From Cyanobium sp. FACHB-13342 (lineage in GTDB: Bacteria; Cyanobacteriota; Cyanobacteriia; PCC-6307; Cyanobiaceae): a DNA stretch of 64,000 nt. This document shows, piece by piece, positions 27,218 through 36,814 of this stretch; within the stretch, counting starts at the first letter, position 1, and each line of letters starts with the position of its first letter. The stretch lies in contig NZ_JACJRT010000004.1 in the NCBI RefSeq assembly GCF_014697415.1, forward strand, positions 1 through 64,000, written 5' to 3'. The translations under genes were made by a program, and so were the position numbers. Under the pieces are notes generated by a model. It worked only from the letters and a program-made list of their open reading frames with translations, ran no database searches and had not been told where the DNA came from.

Positions 27218-29035
27218 TCAGCTGAGCTCGGCCCCCGGGTAGCCGCGTGGGGTCACCATGCGGCCGTCCTGGGCATAGCTGGTGCTGTTGCCCACCAGCA
27301 CCAGGGTGAGCATGTCCACCTGCTCCACCGGCAGCTCCCCAAGGGTGTGCAGGCTCATCGACTCGTCGGCCCGGCCCAGTTGGCGGGCCACGGCCACCGG
27401 GGTCGCTGCCGGCCGGCCCTCCAGCAGCAGCTCCCGGGCCCGGGCCAGTTGCCAGTCCCGTCCCTGGGAGCGGGGGTTGTAGAGCGCCACCACGAAATCG
27501 CCTGCGGCGGCGGCCTGCAGTCGGCGCTCGATCACGGCCCAGGGGGTGAGGCGGTCGCTGAGGCTGATGGTGCAGAAATCGTGCATCAACGGGGCTCCGG
27601 CCCGGGCCGCGGCCAGTTGCAGGGCCGAGATCCCCGGATGCACGGTGAAGCTGGGGCGGCCATCCGCGGCTTGGGCCAGCCACAGTTCCAGGGCCAGCCC
27701 GGCCATGGCGTAGATGCCGCTGTCGCCTGAAGACACCAGGGCCACAGTCAGCCCCTGGCTGGCCAGTTCCAGGGCCAGGGCGCAGCGGGCCCGCTCTTCG
27801 GTGAGCTGGCCATCCCAGCGCAACTGATCGGGTCGCCGCAGGGGTTCGAGCAGGTCGAGGTAGAGCCCATAGCCCACCCACACTGTGGCTTCAGCCAGGG
27901 CCCGCCGGGCATCGCCCGTGAGCAGATCCAGGCTGCCTGGCCCACTGCCCACCAGGTGCAGCTGGCCGCGCTGGGGGGCCCATTGGCTCGCCGCCAGGGC
28001 GATGGCCAGGGTGGCGGCTCCCTGCTCACCGTTGCCGGCGCGCTCGATGCGTTTGGTCTGGAGGAGCTGTGCTCCGGGGCCGGCCGCCAACAGGGCCGAG
28101 GCTTCCGCCACGCTGGCGGTGCCCATCTCCTGGGCCACGGCCGTGGAGGGATTGGGCACGGGCACCTCGGCCAGCCGTGGTGCGTCAAACCAGCGCAGCG
28201 GCCAGTGCCGCTGCGCGGCCAGGGCCAGCAGGGCAGGTTCATCGGCCTTGCGGTCGATGCTGGCCAGCCCGGCCACCGCTTCGGGGGCGAGTTGGAGGTC
28301 CGCCAGGGTTTGGTCCACCACCCGCTCCAGCAGGCTGAGGCTGGTGTGGCGTTCGCAACCCAGCCCCAGCCAGAGGCTGGGGGGGTGCCAGCGGCAGCCA
28401 TCCCCGCTGTGGATGTCCACCACCATGGCTGGGGTTGCCGTGGCGTTTGCTGGGGCCGCTTGCAGACCAGCAGCGGCGGGCAGGTCCAGCCAGCGCCGGC
28501 TGCCGTGGCGGGCCTCCACCAGGAGCGGTGCGGTGTCCCGGGCCGCCGCCTGCATCAGGCCACTCCAATCGCCCTGGCCGCGCCGCCAGCCCCAGGCCTG
28601 GCCAAAACTGTCGAGGTTCAGGCGGCCCATGGCGGCCGTGGCTCCAGTCAGCACGGCCTGGCCCCCGAGGCTGGCCGCGACGCGGTGACTGAGCTGTTCT
28701 GCGCCGGCGGCGTGTCCCCCCAGCAGGGGGATGGCAAACCGCCCCTCAGGGTCCACGACCACCACGGCCGGGTCCCTGTCCTTGTCGCTGAGCAGTGGGG
28801 CCATCAGGCGGGTCACCAGACCACAGGCCCCAACCACCACGAAGGCGCCGGCGGATGACCATTCGCGCCGCAGACAATCCCGCGGGGAGGGCTCGTCGTG
28901 CGGGCCCACCTGGCGATCCAGCAATCCGGCCTGCTGGAGCCGCGTCAGCACCGCCGTGCTCGCCGAGCTGAAGCCCAGCCCCCAGATGCCAGCCCGCTGA
29001 CCTGCGGCTGGAGCAGTTGTAGGGAGTTGACTCAC
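27218..29035 (-). CDS. cobJ: CbiG-CobJ fusion: cobalt-precorrin-5A hydrolase-like / precorrin-3B C17-methyltransferase
   Basis: 605 aa from a GTG start. Residues 1 to about 270 match CbiG: FVVVGACGLVTRLMAPLLSDKDRDPAVVVVD, LLGGHAAGAEQLSHRVA, and a second lobe with LGLGCERHTS. From about residue 355 (LHLVGSGPGSLDLLTGDA) it is a SAM-dependent tetrapyrrole methylase of the CobJ/CbiH type with SSGDSGIYAMAGL. These catalyse ring contraction and the following deacylation in corrin synthesis, probably by the anaerobic-like route. The fusion is common in cyanobacteria. The GTG start overlaps the upstream lipoprotein stop (GTGA), indicating coupling. Confidence 0.88.
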   Translation of the reverse strand: MSQLPTTAPAAGQRAGIWGLGFSSASTAVLTRLQQAGLLDRQVGPHDEPSPRDCLRREWSSAGAFVVVGACGLVTRLMAPLLSDKDRDPAVVVVDPEGRFAIPLLGGHAAGAEQLSHRVAASLGGQAVLTGATAAMGRLNLDSFGQAWGWRRGQGDWSGLMQAAARDTAPLLVEARHGSRRWLDLPAAAGLQAAPANATATPAMVVDIHSGDGCRWHPPSLWLGLGCERHTSLSLLERVVDQTLADLQLAPEAVAGLASIDRKADEPALLALAAQRHWPLRWFDAPRLAEVPVPNPSTAVAQEMGTASVAEASALLAAGPGAQLLQTKRIERAGNGEQGAATLAIALAASQWAPQRGQLHLVGSGPGSLDLLTGDARRALAEATVWVGYGLYLDLLEPLRRPDQLRWDGQLTEERARCALALELASQGLTVALVSSGDSGIYAMAGLALELWLAQAADGRPSFTVHPGISALQLAAARAGAPLMHDFCTISLSDRLTPWAVIERRLQAAAAGDFVVALYNPRSQGRDWQLARARELLLEGRPAATPVAVARQLGRADESMSLHTLGELPVEQVDMLTLVLVGNSTSYAQDGRMVTPRGYPGAELS

Positions 29036-30441
29036 GCGCCCAGCTTCTGGCGCAGCCCGGCCAGGGGGCCGCTGGGGCGGGGCTTGAGCAATGAGCCGTC
29101 AGGATTCACCTGGTTTCGAGCAGATCCCTCCACACTGCTTGACGGCACGATCCGGTCGGGATTGGCCGTTGGGGCCGCCGGTTTGGTGTCTTCCGGGGTG
29201 GGGGTGGGCTCGAGAGCGGCGCTGGGCTCGGCAAGGGGTGTTGCGGCCGGTTCGAGGTCCGTCACGACATCCTCTTCCCTGGTCTCGAGGGTTTGTTCGA
29301 TCGGGGCCGCGGCCGGGGGGATAAGAGTTTCAGGGGTTGACGCGGCCGTTGGCTCCGGATCCGTTGGCGGTTCGGGCAAGGGTTCGGCTTCCACGGTTGG
29401 GGCCACGGGGGGGACCTGCGGGGGTGCCTCGGGTTCGCTGGGCGGGGTGGGCGCAGCCTGCACCTCTGGCGGGGCCGTGCCCAAGAGCTGGGCCAGGTCG
29501 CTCGCACTGAGGCGACCCTGCTGCCAGACCGGCCCTGGGGCGCTGGGGTCGAGCACCACCTCGGCCACCAGGCTGTTGAAGGGAGGGTTCAGGGCGTCGC
29601 CGCGGCCATCCACCAGCTCGAACAGCAGGCTGTTGCTGCCCCTCTCCCAGCCCTTGAGCCAGAGGGGTGCGTTCTGATCCACCAGGAAGCTGTCGCCATT
29701 CACGGTGACCCGCAGACGCCAGCTGCCGTCGTTGTCCCGCAGGCCCTGCAGCGGGGCATCGAGCAACAGCCAATCCAGCAGCACCGGTTCCCGGGCCGCC
29801 TGGGATGGGGGGCTCACCACCAAGAGCTGGGGGGTGCCGGGCTGGGGAATGGCCAGGGGGTTGGCCGCAACCCGGTGCACCTGGATCTGGGCCGAGGCGC
29901 CTGGGCTTTTCACCGCCTCACCCCAGGGGCGGGCCGCATAGGCGGTGATTCTGTGGCTGCCAGGAGACAGGGCCGGCAGCTCCAGCTTGAGATCGGTCAC
30001 GGCCAGGGGGGGCTGGTCGTCGACCTGCACCACCACGTGGGGTCCAAGGCCGAGGGGGCCAGCGTCCACCAGGGGCCAGTCACGCACCTGCAGTTGCAGG
30101 CCAACGGGGCCGCCCGGCAGTACGGCCCCATCCCGCGGCGTCAGGATCGACACCTGCGGGTTGTGGTCGGCCAGGCCCGCCTGAAGTTGTTGCACAGCAG
30201 CGGGCGGGGCCACTTCCTGCAAGCGCCCCGCTGGCCCTTCGGCCCTGAGGGGAGCTCCAGCCCCAGGTTGGGCTCGGGTCGGGGAGAGCCGATCGCAGCC
30301 GGCTGGGAGCACCAGCACGGCGACCAAAGCCAGATGCAGCAGGGCCAGGCGCAGCAGGGACGCGACCCGACTCCGCCAGTGGTCGTGCCGCCTGGGGCCG
30401 TCGCCGGGAAGGGCGGGATGGGTTGCGCTGCCTGCGCCCAC
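29032..30441 (-). CDS. Proline-rich lipoprotein of unknown function
   Basis: 469 aa from GTG 30441; no ATG lies before the signal segment. Residues 28-48 are hydrophobic and end in the lipobox LPAGC (Cys49). Residues 85-310 contain Ig/Big-like beta segments (ILTPRDGAVLPGGPVGLQLQVRDWPLV; LKGWERGSNSLLFELVDGRGD). The last 150 residues are Pro/Glu/Ala/Thr-rich low complexity. I recognise no catalytic motif; it resembles conserved hypotheticals of picocyanobacteria. It overlaps the CbiG-CobJ start by 4 bp, so the two are probably co-translated, although a cobalamin role is only a guess. Confidence 0.7.
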   Translation of the reverse strand: MGAGSATHPALPGDGPRRHDHWRSRVASLLRLALLHLALVAVLVLPAGCDRLSPTRAQPGAGAPLRAEGPAGRLQEVAPPAAVQQLQAGLADHNPQVSILTPRDGAVLPGGPVGLQLQVRDWPLVDAGPLGLGPHVVVQVDDQPPLAVTDLKLELPALSPGSHRITAYAARPWGEAVKSPGASAQIQVHRVAANPLAIPQPGTPQLLVVSPPSQAAREPVLLDWLLLDAPLQGLRDNDGSWRLRVTVNGDSFLVDQNAPLWLKGWERGSNSLLFELVDGRGDALNPPFNSLVAEVVLDPSAPGPVWQQGRLSASDLAQLLGTAPPEVQAAPTPPSEPEAPPQVPPVAPTVEAEPLPEPPTDPEPTAASTPETLIPPAAAPIEQTLETREEDVVTDLEPAATPLAEPSAALEPTPTPEDTKPAAPTANPDRIVPSSSVEGSARNQVNPDGSLLKPRPSGPLAGLRQKLGA

Positions 30442-30577
30442 GCTGGGTTGCTCAGCTGTTTCTCAGGGCATTCTGCTGGCCCGGGCCACCCCGGGAATCC
30501 GAAGCCCCGCCGCCGCCAGCACGGAGTGGCTCGCTCGACAACTTTGGCTGGTTAAGTAATAACGAGAGGGGTAAAAA

Positions 30578-30655
30578 ATGCCCGATCTCAATGATTCTTT
30601 CTGTTCTGTAAAGCCCAGTGCTGGCCTGGGAAGCGCCGGGATTGAACCTTTGTAA
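30578..30655 (+). CDS. Possible 25-aa small protein upstream of psaA
   Basis: An ATG preceded by GAGAGGGG at about 8 nt spacing opens a frame reading MPDLNDSFCSVKPSAGL and ending before a TAA at 30653-30655. It lies in an AT-richer stretch and would be upstream of the TATACT box. It has no hydrophobic segment and no recognised family. The ribosome-site-like sequence is the only positive sign; it may be chance. Confidence 0.2.
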   Translation: MPDLNDSFCSVKPSAGLGSAGIEPL

Positions 30656-30686
30656 CTGCAGCCCAAAAGTCCTCGGAAGCGGCCTC

Positions 30687-30692
30687 TATACT
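30687..30692 (+). promoter_or_regulatory. Candidate -10 element of the psaAB promoter
   Basis: TATACT matches the sigma-70 -10 consensus at five of six positions and would start a leader of about 195 nt. At the proper spacing upstream the sequence is CAAAAG, not a -35 consensus. This would suit an activator- or RpaB-dependent promoter, but no full HLR1 repeat is visible. Confidence 0.4.
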
Positions 30693-30777
30693 TCCGCCAG
30701 CGGTCCCCTATCTGGGGCCCCAAGCTCCAGTTGTGGCAAGCGGTTTCACGGTTTCGTGGACTTCTTTCCCGCTGGTG

Positions 30778-30819
30778 CCCATGGGCGGTTCGGACGCTTC
30801 GGCGTCCGGCTCCCATGGG
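30778..30819 (+). promoter_or_regulatory. Extended leader hairpin with UUCG tetraloop upstream of psaA
   Basis: The outer stem CCCATGGG (30778-30785) pairs with CCCATGGG (30812-30819). The inner stem CGGACGC (30791-30797) pairs with GCGTCCG (30802-30808) around the loop TTCG. UUCG loops closed by C-G are exceptionally stable, and here the closing pair is C-G. The structure ends 75 nt before the psaA ATG, with no T run after it, so it is not a terminator. Confidence 0.6.
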
Positions 30820-30894
30820 GCCCACTGGTAGGCCCTCCGGCCTGCCTCAGGGGTGGACCCACCACCTCGACCCCGTCCCTCGAGGAACGTCTCG

Positions 30895-33198
30895 ATGACC
30901 ATCAGCCCACCAGAGCGTGGGGAAAAGGCGAAGGCCATGGTCGACCGGAACCCCGTTCCGGCCACCTTCGAACTGTTCGGCAAGCCCGGCCATTTCGATC
31001 GCAGCCTTGCCAAGGGTCCCAAAACCACCACCTGGGTTTGGAACCTCCACGCCAATGCTCACGACTTCGACAGCCACACGAGTGACCTCGAAGAGGTCTC
31101 TCGCAAGATCTTTTCGGCTCACTTCGGCCACCTGGCCGTCATCTTTATCTGGCTGAGCGGCGCCTTCTTCCATGGAGCGCGCTTCTCCAACTACACCGGT
31201 TGGTTGACCGATCCCCTGCACGTCAAGCCTTCGGCGCAGGTGGTTTGGCCGATTTTTGGCCAGGAAATCCTCAATGGCGATGTGGGTGCCGGCTTCCACG
31301 GCATTCAGATCACCTCCGGTCTCTTCCACGTGTGGAGGGCCTGGGGCATCACCAACGAAACCCAGCTGCTGGCCCTGGCCATCGGCGCCCTGGTGATGGC
31401 CGGCCTGATGCTCAATGCGGGCGTCTTCCACTACCACAAGGCAGCCCCCAAGCTCGAGTGGTTCCAGAACGTTGAGTCGATGCTCAACCACCATCTGGCC
31501 GGTCTGCTTGGTCTGGGCTCCCTCTCCTGGACAGGACACCTTCTGCACGTGTCCCTGCCCACCAACGCGCTGATGGAGGCCATCGACGCCGGCAAGCCGC
31601 TGGCGCTCAACGGCAAGACCATCGCCACTTACGCCGACATCCCCCTGCCCCACGAGTTCCTGAATCAGGACGTGATTGCCCAGCTGTTCCCCGGTTTCGG
31701 GGCGGGCATCTCAGCCTTCTTCACGGGCAACTGGGCGGCCTACAGCGATTTCCTCACCTTCAAGGGTGGGCTGAATCCCGTGACCGGCAGCCTCTGGATG
31801 ACCGACATCGCCCATCACCATCTGGCGATTGCGGTGCTGTTCATCGTGGCCGGCCACATGTACCGCACCAACTGGGGCATCGGCCACAGCATCAAGGAGA
31901 TCCTCGAGGGTCAGAAGGGTGATCCCCTGCTGTTCCCCGCTCCCAACGGTCATGACGGACTCTTCGAGTTCATGACCACCAGCTGGCACGCCCAACTGGC
32001 TGTAAACCTGGCTCTGCTGGGTTCGCTGACCATCATCGTGGCCCAGCACATGTATGCGATGCCTCCGTATCCCTACATCGGCATCGACTACCCCACCCAG
32101 CTGTCGATCTTCACCCACCACACCTGGATCGGTGGCTTCTTGATCGTCGGTGCCGGCGCCCACGCCGCCATCGCGATGATCCGCGACTACGACCCCGCCA
32201 AGCATGTGGACAACGTGCTTGACCGGGTGCTCAAGGCCCGCGATGCCCTGATCAGCCACCTCAACTGGGTGTGCATCTGGCTGGGCTTCCACAGCTTCGG
32301 CCTCTACATCCACAACGACACCATGCGTGCCCTGGGTCGCCCCCAGGACATGTTCAGCGACTCCGCCATTGCCCTGAAGCCCGTCTTCGCGCAGTGGATT
32401 CAGGGTCTCCACGCCGCCGCCGCCGGCAGCACCGCCCCCAACGCCCTTGCCGGCGTGAGTGAGGTGTTCAATGGCGCTGTGGTGGCCGTGGGAGGGAAGG
32501 TGGCTGCCGGTCCGATCCCCCTGGGAACGGCCGACTTCATGGTCCACCACATCCACGCCTTCACGATCCACGTCACCGTGCTGATCCTGCTGAAGGGTGT
32601 GCTGTATGCACGGAGCTCCCGCCTCGTTCCTGACAAGGCGAACCTGGGCTTCCGTTTCCCCTGCGACGGCCCCGGCCGTGGCGGCACCTGCCAGGTGTCG
32701 GCTTGGGACCACGTGTTCCTCGGCCTGTTCTGGATGTACAACTCCCTGTCGATCGTCATCTTCCACTTCTCCTGGAAGATGCAGAGCGACGTGTGGGGCA
32801 CCGTCAACGCTGACGGCAGTGTCCAGCACATCACCAACGGCAACTTCGCCCAAAGCGCCATCACCATCAATGGTTGGCTGCGGGACTTCCTCTGGGCCCA
32901 GGCCGCACAGGTGATCAACAGCTACGGCTCGAGCTCCAGTGCTTACGGTCTGATGTTCCTGGGAGCCCACTTCATCTGGGCCTTCAGCCTGATGTTCCTG
33001 TTCAGCGGCCGCGGCTACTGGCAGGAGCTGATCGAGTCCATCGTCTGGGCTCACAACAAGCTGAGGGTTGCCCCCGCCATCCAACCGCGGGCGCTCTCCA
33101 TCACCCAGGGCCGTGCCGTCGGTGTCGCTCACTATCTGTTGGGCGGTATCGCAACGACCTGGTCCTTCTTCCTGGCCCGCATCATTGCGGTCGGCTGA
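30895..33198 (+). CDS. psaA: Photosystem I P700 chlorophyll a apoprotein A1
   Basis: 767 aa from ATG 30895 ([20 protein letters not shown]); the frame is open 14 codons further upstream, but this start matches the family. It is an eleven-helix reaction-centre subunit with many HH/HN chlorophyll ligands. The FX cluster loop [12 protein letters not shown] lies near residues 588-598, and the C-terminus is [25 protein letters not shown]. It forms the P700 heterodimer with PsaB and binds the electron carriers A0, A1 and FX. psaB follows after 19 bp, as a two-gene operon ending at a strong terminator. Confidence 0.98.
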   Translation: MTISPPERGEKAKAMVDRNPVPATFELFGKPGHFDRSLAKGPKTTTWVWNLHANAHDFDSHTSDLEEVSRKIFSAHFGHLAVIFIWLSGAFFHGARFSNYTGWLTDPLHVKPSAQVVWPIFGQEILNGDVGAGFHGIQITSGLFHVWRAWGITNETQLLALAIGALVMAGLMLNAGVFHYHKAAPKLEWFQNVESMLNHHLAGLLGLGSLSWTGHLLHVSLPTNALMEAIDAGKPLALNGKTIATYADIPLPHEFLNQDVIAQLFPGFGAGISAFFTGNWAAYSDFLTFKGGLNPVTGSLWMTDIAHHHLAIAVLFIVAGHMYRTNWGIGHSIKEILEGQKGDPLLFPAPNGHDGLFEFMTTSWHAQLAVNLALLGSLTIIVAQHMYAMPPYPYIGIDYPTQLSIFTHHTWIGGFLIVGAGAHAAIAMIRDYDPAKHVDNVLDRVLKARDALISHLNWVCIWLGFHSFGLYIHNDTMRALGRPQDMFSDSAIALKPVFAQWIQGLHAAAAGSTAPNALAGVSEVFNGAVVAVGGKVAAGPIPLGTADFMVHHIHAFTIHVTVLILLKGVLYARSSRLVPDKANLGFRFPCDGPGRGGTCQVSAWDHVFLGLFWMYNSLSIVIFHFSWKMQSDVWGTVNADGSVQHITNGNFAQSAITINGWLRDFLWAQAAQVINSYGSSSSAYGLMFLGAHFIWAFSLMFLFSGRGYWQELIESIVWAHNKLRVAPAIQPRALSITQGRAVGVAHYLLGGIATTWSFFLARIIAVG

Positions 33199-33217
33199 CC
33201 TTTCCTGACCTTTCCCA

Positions 33218-35425
33218 ATGGCAACGAAATTTCCTTCGTTCAGCCAGGGTCTGGCACAGGACCCGACAACCCGCCGTATTTGGTACGGCATTGCCACGGC
33301 TCACGATTTCGAGAGCCACGACGGCATGACCGAGGAGCGGCTTTACCAAAAGCTGTTCTCCACCCATTTCGGTCACCTGGCCATCATTGGCCTCTGGGTT
33401 TCGGGCAACCTGTTCCATATCGCCTGGCAGGGCAACTTTGAGCAGTGGGTCGCCGATCCTCTGCACGTCCGTCCCATCGCTCACGCGATCTGGGATCCCC
33501 ACTTCGGCCAGGGCGCCATTGCCGCCTTCACCCAGGCGGGCGCCTCCTCTCCGGTGAACATTGCCTATTCCGGTCTGTACCACTGGTGGTACACGATCGG
33601 CATGCGCACCAACGCCGAGCTCTACCAGGGTTCCATCTTCATGATGATCCTGTCGGCTTGGGCCCTGTTCGCCGGCTGGCTCCATCTGCAGCCCAAGTTC
33701 CGGCCTTCCCTGGCCTGGTTCAAGAACGCTGAATCCCGCCTCAACCACCACCTGGCGGTTCTGTTCGGTTTCAGCTCCATCGCCTGGACCGGCCACCTGG
33801 TTCACGTGGCCATCCCTGAGGCCCGTGGTCAGCACGTGGGTTGGGACAACTTCCTCTCCGTGCTGCCGCATCCCGCCGGTCTGGCTCCGTTCTTCACCGG
33901 CAACTGGGGCGTGTATGCCCAGAATCCCGACACTGTGTATCAACAGTTCGGCACGGCTGAGGGCTCAGGCACCGCGATCCTCACCTTCCTCGGCGGGTTC
34001 CACCCGCAAACGGAAGCCCTGTGGCTCACGGATATTGCCCACCACCACCTGGCAATTGGTTGCATCTTCGTGATCGCTGGCCACATGTACCGGACCAACT
34101 TCGGTATCGGCCATTCGATTCGCGAGATCCTCGAGGCCCACAACCCTCCTAAGGGCACCCCTGGTGATCTCGGGGCCGGCCACAAGGGTCTCTACGACAC
34201 GATCAACAACTCGCTGCACTTCCAGCTCGGTCTGGCCCTGGCAGCTCTGGGTGTGGTCACCAGCCTGGTGGCCCAGCACATGTATGCGATGCCCTCCTAC
34301 GCCTTTATCGCGAAGGACTACACAACGCAGGCTGCGCTTTACACCCACCACCAGTACATCGCCATCTTCCTGATGTGCGGTGCGTTCGCCCACGGTGCGA
34401 TCTTCTTCATCCGCGACTACGACCCGGAAGCCAACAAGGACAACGTGTTGGCCCGGATGCTTGAGCACAAGGAAGCCCTGATCAGCCACCTGAGCTGGGT
34501 CTCCCTGTTCCTCGGTTTCCACACCCTGGGTCTCTACGTCCACAACGACGTCGTCGTGGCCTTCGGTACCCCCGAGAAGCAGATCCTGGTGGAGCCCGTC
34601 TTTGCCCAATTCGTCCAAGCCGCTTCCGGCAAGGCGATGTACGGCATGGATGTGCTGCTTTCCAACTCTGCGAGCGCCGCCAGCACAACCAGTGCGGTCT
34701 ATCTGCCCGGCTGGATTGATGCCATCAATGGTGGTAACGACCTGTTCCTGCCCATTGGTCCTGGCGACTTCCTCGTGCACCACGCCATTGCGCTGGGTCT
34801 GCACACCACCACCCTGATCCTGGTGAAGGGTGCCCTGGATGCCCGGGGTTCCAAGCTGATGCCCGATAAAAAGGACTTCGGCTATTCCTTCCCCTGCGAC
34901 GGCCCTGGCCGTGGCGGCACCTGCGACATCAGTGCCTGGGACGCCTTCTATCTGGCAGTCTTCTGGGCCCTGAACACCGTGGGCTGGCTCACCTTCTACT
35001 GGCACTGGAAGCACCTCGCCATCTGGCAGGGCAACGTGGCCCAGTTCAACGAATCCAGCACCTATCTGATGGGTTGGTTCCGCGACTACCTGTGGCTCAA
35101 CTCCTCCCAGCTGATCAACGGTTACAACCCGTTTGGCAGCAACAACCTGGCCGTCTGGTCCTGGATGTTCCTGTTCGGTCACCTGGTGTGGGCCACCGGC
35201 TTCATGTTCCTGATCTCCTGGCGCGGTTACTGGCAGGAACTGATCGAGACCATCGTCTGGGCGCATCAGCGCACTCCGCTTGCCAACCTGGTGGGCTGGC
35301 GTGACAAGCCTGTGGCGCTCTCGATCGTTCAGGCCCGTGTGGTGGGCCTCGCCCACTTCACGATCGGCTACATCCTCACGTATGCAGCCTTCCTGATCGC
35401 TTCCACTTCGGGCAAGTTCGGCTGA
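33218..35425 (+). CDS. psaB: Photosystem I P700 chlorophyll a apoprotein A2
   Basis: 735 aa, starting [24 protein letters not shown]. It is the second half of the P700 heterodimer, with eleven helices and the FX loop [12 protein letters not shown] at about residues 559-569, whose two cysteines complete the interprotein [4Fe-4S] cluster. The C-terminus is [24 protein letters not shown], the standard PsaB end. It is co-transcribed with psaA and followed by a terminator 38 bp downstream. Confidence 0.98.
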   Translation: MATKFPSFSQGLAQDPTTRRIWYGIATAHDFESHDGMTEERLYQKLFSTHFGHLAIIGLWVSGNLFHIAWQGNFEQWVADPLHVRPIAHAIWDPHFGQGAIAAFTQAGASSPVNIAYSGLYHWWYTIGMRTNAELYQGSIFMMILSAWALFAGWLHLQPKFRPSLAWFKNAESRLNHHLAVLFGFSSIAWTGHLVHVAIPEARGQHVGWDNFLSVLPHPAGLAPFFTGNWGVYAQNPDTVYQQFGTAEGSGTAILTFLGGFHPQTEALWLTDIAHHHLAIGCIFVIAGHMYRTNFGIGHSIREILEAHNPPKGTPGDLGAGHKGLYDTINNSLHFQLGLALAALGVVTSLVAQHMYAMPSYAFIAKDYTTQAALYTHHQYIAIFLMCGAFAHGAIFFIRDYDPEANKDNVLARMLEHKEALISHLSWVSLFLGFHTLGLYVHNDVVVAFGTPEKQILVEPVFAQFVQAASGKAMYGMDVLLSNSASAASTTSAVYLPGWIDAINGGNDLFLPIGPGDFLVHHAIALGLHTTTLILVKGALDARGSKLMPDKKDFGYSFPCDGPGRGGTCDISAWDAFYLAVFWALNTVGWLTFYWHWKHLAIWQGNVAQFNESSTYLMGWFRDYLWLNSSQLINGYNPFGSNNLAVWSWMFLFGHLVWATGFMFLISWRGYWQELIETIVWAHQRTPLANLVGWRDKPVALSIVQARVVGLAHFTIGYILTYAAFLIASTSGKFG

Positions 35426-35463
35426 TCCCAGCTCCCTTGCCCTCTCTTTGAGGGACGACCCAA

Positions 35464-35488
35464 CCCCGGCCTAGGCCGGGGTTTTTTT
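35464..35488 (+). terminator. Intrinsic terminator of psaAB
   Basis: CCCCGGCC-TA-GGCCGGGG forms an 8-bp GC stem (35464-35481) followed by seven T residues. It lies 38 bp after psaB. A minus-strand run is absent, so it acts mainly on plus-strand transcripts. Confidence 0.92.
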
Positions 35489-35538
35489 ATGGCAGATCTT
35501 CCCAATCGACATCGACACGGCCCTTAGCCAGCCATCCC

Positions 35539-35937
35539 TTAACGGCTGCTCGCTGCCGGGTAATTCCGTTCGACATACGCCTGCTCTTCGCAGCGCAGTT
35601 CGTTGCCATCGGTTTGGGCCCGTTCGCCGTGGAGGCAGGCCACGGTGGATTGGTGTCCTTCACTCCAGCCGCGCCGGAGGGCCGTGGCGGCAGCTTTGGC
35701 TTCGGCCGCCTTGCGTTCTTGTGTGGCCGCTCGCTGGGCCTGCTGCTGGCTTGTATTGGGGAGTTGGGCGTCAGGCACGGAAGTCACGGCCCTGGGCTTG
35801 GCGGCTTCCCTGCCGCAGGCTGTGAGCAACAGGGCTGCACACAAGAAGGGTGTGCCCAGCCAGGCCGGGTTCACCCAGCGGTTAGGGAAGGGAGCTCGGC
35901 CGTTGGGGCGAGGTCTGTGACGGCTGGAACGGACCAT
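35539..35937 (-). CDS. Small lipoprotein of unknown function
   Basis: 132 aa from ATG 35937; an open frame runs further upstream antisense and is not credible. A hydrophobic segment (residues 27-40) ends in the lipobox LLTAC with Cys41. After it come a Gln/Ala/Lys-rich helical stretch (about 60-90) and a C-terminal HQSTVACLHGER...RCEEQAYVERNYP segment whose two cysteines could form a disulfide. It is likely attached to the plasma or outer membrane. No family recognised. It lies downstream of psaL but beyond the psaL terminator. Confidence 0.6.
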   Translation of the reverse strand: MVRSSRHRPRPNGRAPFPNRWVNPAWLGTPFLCAALLLTACGREAAKPRAVTSVPDAQLPNTSQQQAQRAATQERKAAEAKAAATALRRGWSEGHQSTVACLHGERAQTDGNELRCEEQAYVERNYPAASSR

Positions 35938-36018
35938 GGCGTGCTGAGGCGTTTCCTTCCATTGTTGGCCCGATTCGAGCGGTGCCACAGGGCTGCACTT
36001 GGGCAGCGATGTCCCATC

Positions 36019-36045
36019 AAAAAAGCCCCGCCTGAGCGGGGCTTT
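36019..36045 (-). terminator. Intrinsic terminator of psaI-psaL
   Basis: On the minus strand AAGCCCCGC pairs with GCGGGGCTT around TCAG, followed by a run of T. It lies 23 bp after the psaL stop. Confidence 0.9.
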
Positions 36046-36067
36046 AGGTGCCAGGTGGCCGATGCGT

Positions 36068-36559
36068 TCAGCTGACGCTCCAGACCCCACCGGCGATGTT
36101 GACCAGGGGAGAAACAATCGCCGTTCCGGCGAGGAACCAGGCAAAGGCAGCACCGCCACAGCCTCCGAGCCAGAAGCCACTCGCAAATTCAGCCCAGCCA
36201 GCCTTGGTGAAGAGGTCTGCGGGTGGATTGTCGATGGTGGCATCCGTGGGCTGAATGTTCGGCCCATTGCCAGCGGTGCCGTAGATCGACAGGCACACGG
36301 TGAGGATCGACACCAGGCCGATGGTGGCCAGCAGGCCCGCGGTGCTGGCGTATTCGGTGAGCCGCAGGGGGCCGCAGATGGTGAAGGGTCCGTAGAGGAA
36401 GAAGCCATGGGCCATGCCCACTTCCAGGCCGCGCCGATTGGGCGAAAGGGACGGACGGTAGGCCGGCAGGGCATTCAGAAAAGCCCGGCTGAAATAGCTG
36501 CTGTTGACGGGGGTGGCCAGATTGCCGACGCAGGGGTCGGCCACGGGGGTCACGGTCAT
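36068..36559 (-). CDS. psaL: Photosystem I reaction centre subunit XI
   Basis: 163 aa, starting [21 protein letters not shown]. PsaL has three membrane helices and makes the contacts that hold PSI trimers (or tetramers) together. Family segments are [37 protein letters not shown] (a chlorophyll-binding region) and a glycine-rich C-terminal helix. The protein ends [10 protein letters not shown]; the C-terminus of PsaL influences oligomer state, which cannot be judged by eye. It lies 48 bp after psaI and upstream of a clear terminator. Confidence 0.96.
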   Translation of the reverse strand: MTVTPVADPCVGNLATPVNSSYFSRAFLNALPAYRPSLSPNRRGLEVGMAHGFFLYGPFTICGPLRLTEYASTAGLLATIGLVSILTVCLSIYGTAGNGPNIQPTDATIDNPPADLFTKAGWAEFASGFWLGGCGGAAFAWFLAGTAIVSPLVNIAGGVWSVS

Positions 36560-36607
36560 GGTGGCGGGGAAGGTGCGGTGAGGAAGGACAACGGCTCCGG
36601 AGAGAGC

Positions 36608-36724
36608 TCAATCGCGCGCTTCGATCACGTTGAAGAGCAGGGCCATGGCCACGGCTGGGCCGAGGATTCCCACCAGGGGTACAAACACTGAGGGCAACCA
36701 GGCGGCAGCGAATTCTCCAGTCAT
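36608..36724 (-). CDS. psaI: Photosystem I reaction centre subunit VIII
   Basis: 38 aa from ATG 36724, starting MTGEFAAAWLPSVFVPLVG and continuing with the single membrane helix (LGPAVAMALLFNVIE). The length and the LPSVFVPLVG segment match PsaI, which sits beside PsaL and helps anchor it. Gene order psaI-psaL on one strand is common in cyanobacteria. An in-frame upstream extension is open but unlike the family. Confidence 0.93.
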   Translation of the reverse strand: MTGEFAAAWLPSVFVPLVGILGPAVAMALLFNVIEARD

Positions 36725-36814
36725 GGCGCGGGCCAATAGCAACCTTCGGTACTGTAAGGAGCTGCCCCAAGCCAGCCCCAACGGCCTTCCTGGGGCGACA
36801 TAAAAGTTCAATCC

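Larger units (their letters stand above)
30442..30894 (+). promoter_or_regulatory. psaA upstream region and leader
   Basis: 453 bp between the divergent lipoprotein and psaA. The part from 30549 to 30660 is noticeably AT-richer than its surroundings and holds a possible 25-codon reading frame. A TATACT box sits at 30687-30692. Downstream lie hairpins CACG/CGTG at 30747-30758 and a long one at 30778-30819, then GGTGG/CCACC at 30852-30863. psaA leaders are usually regulated by light; the exact start site here is unknown. Confidence 0.55.

Noticed and set aside
30642-30656. Possible RpaB HLR1 site (GTTACAAAGGTTCA on the minus strand) upstream of psaA
   Set aside because: Only the first half fits; the second repeat has wrong bases and the spacing is one short. 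It is at most a half site.
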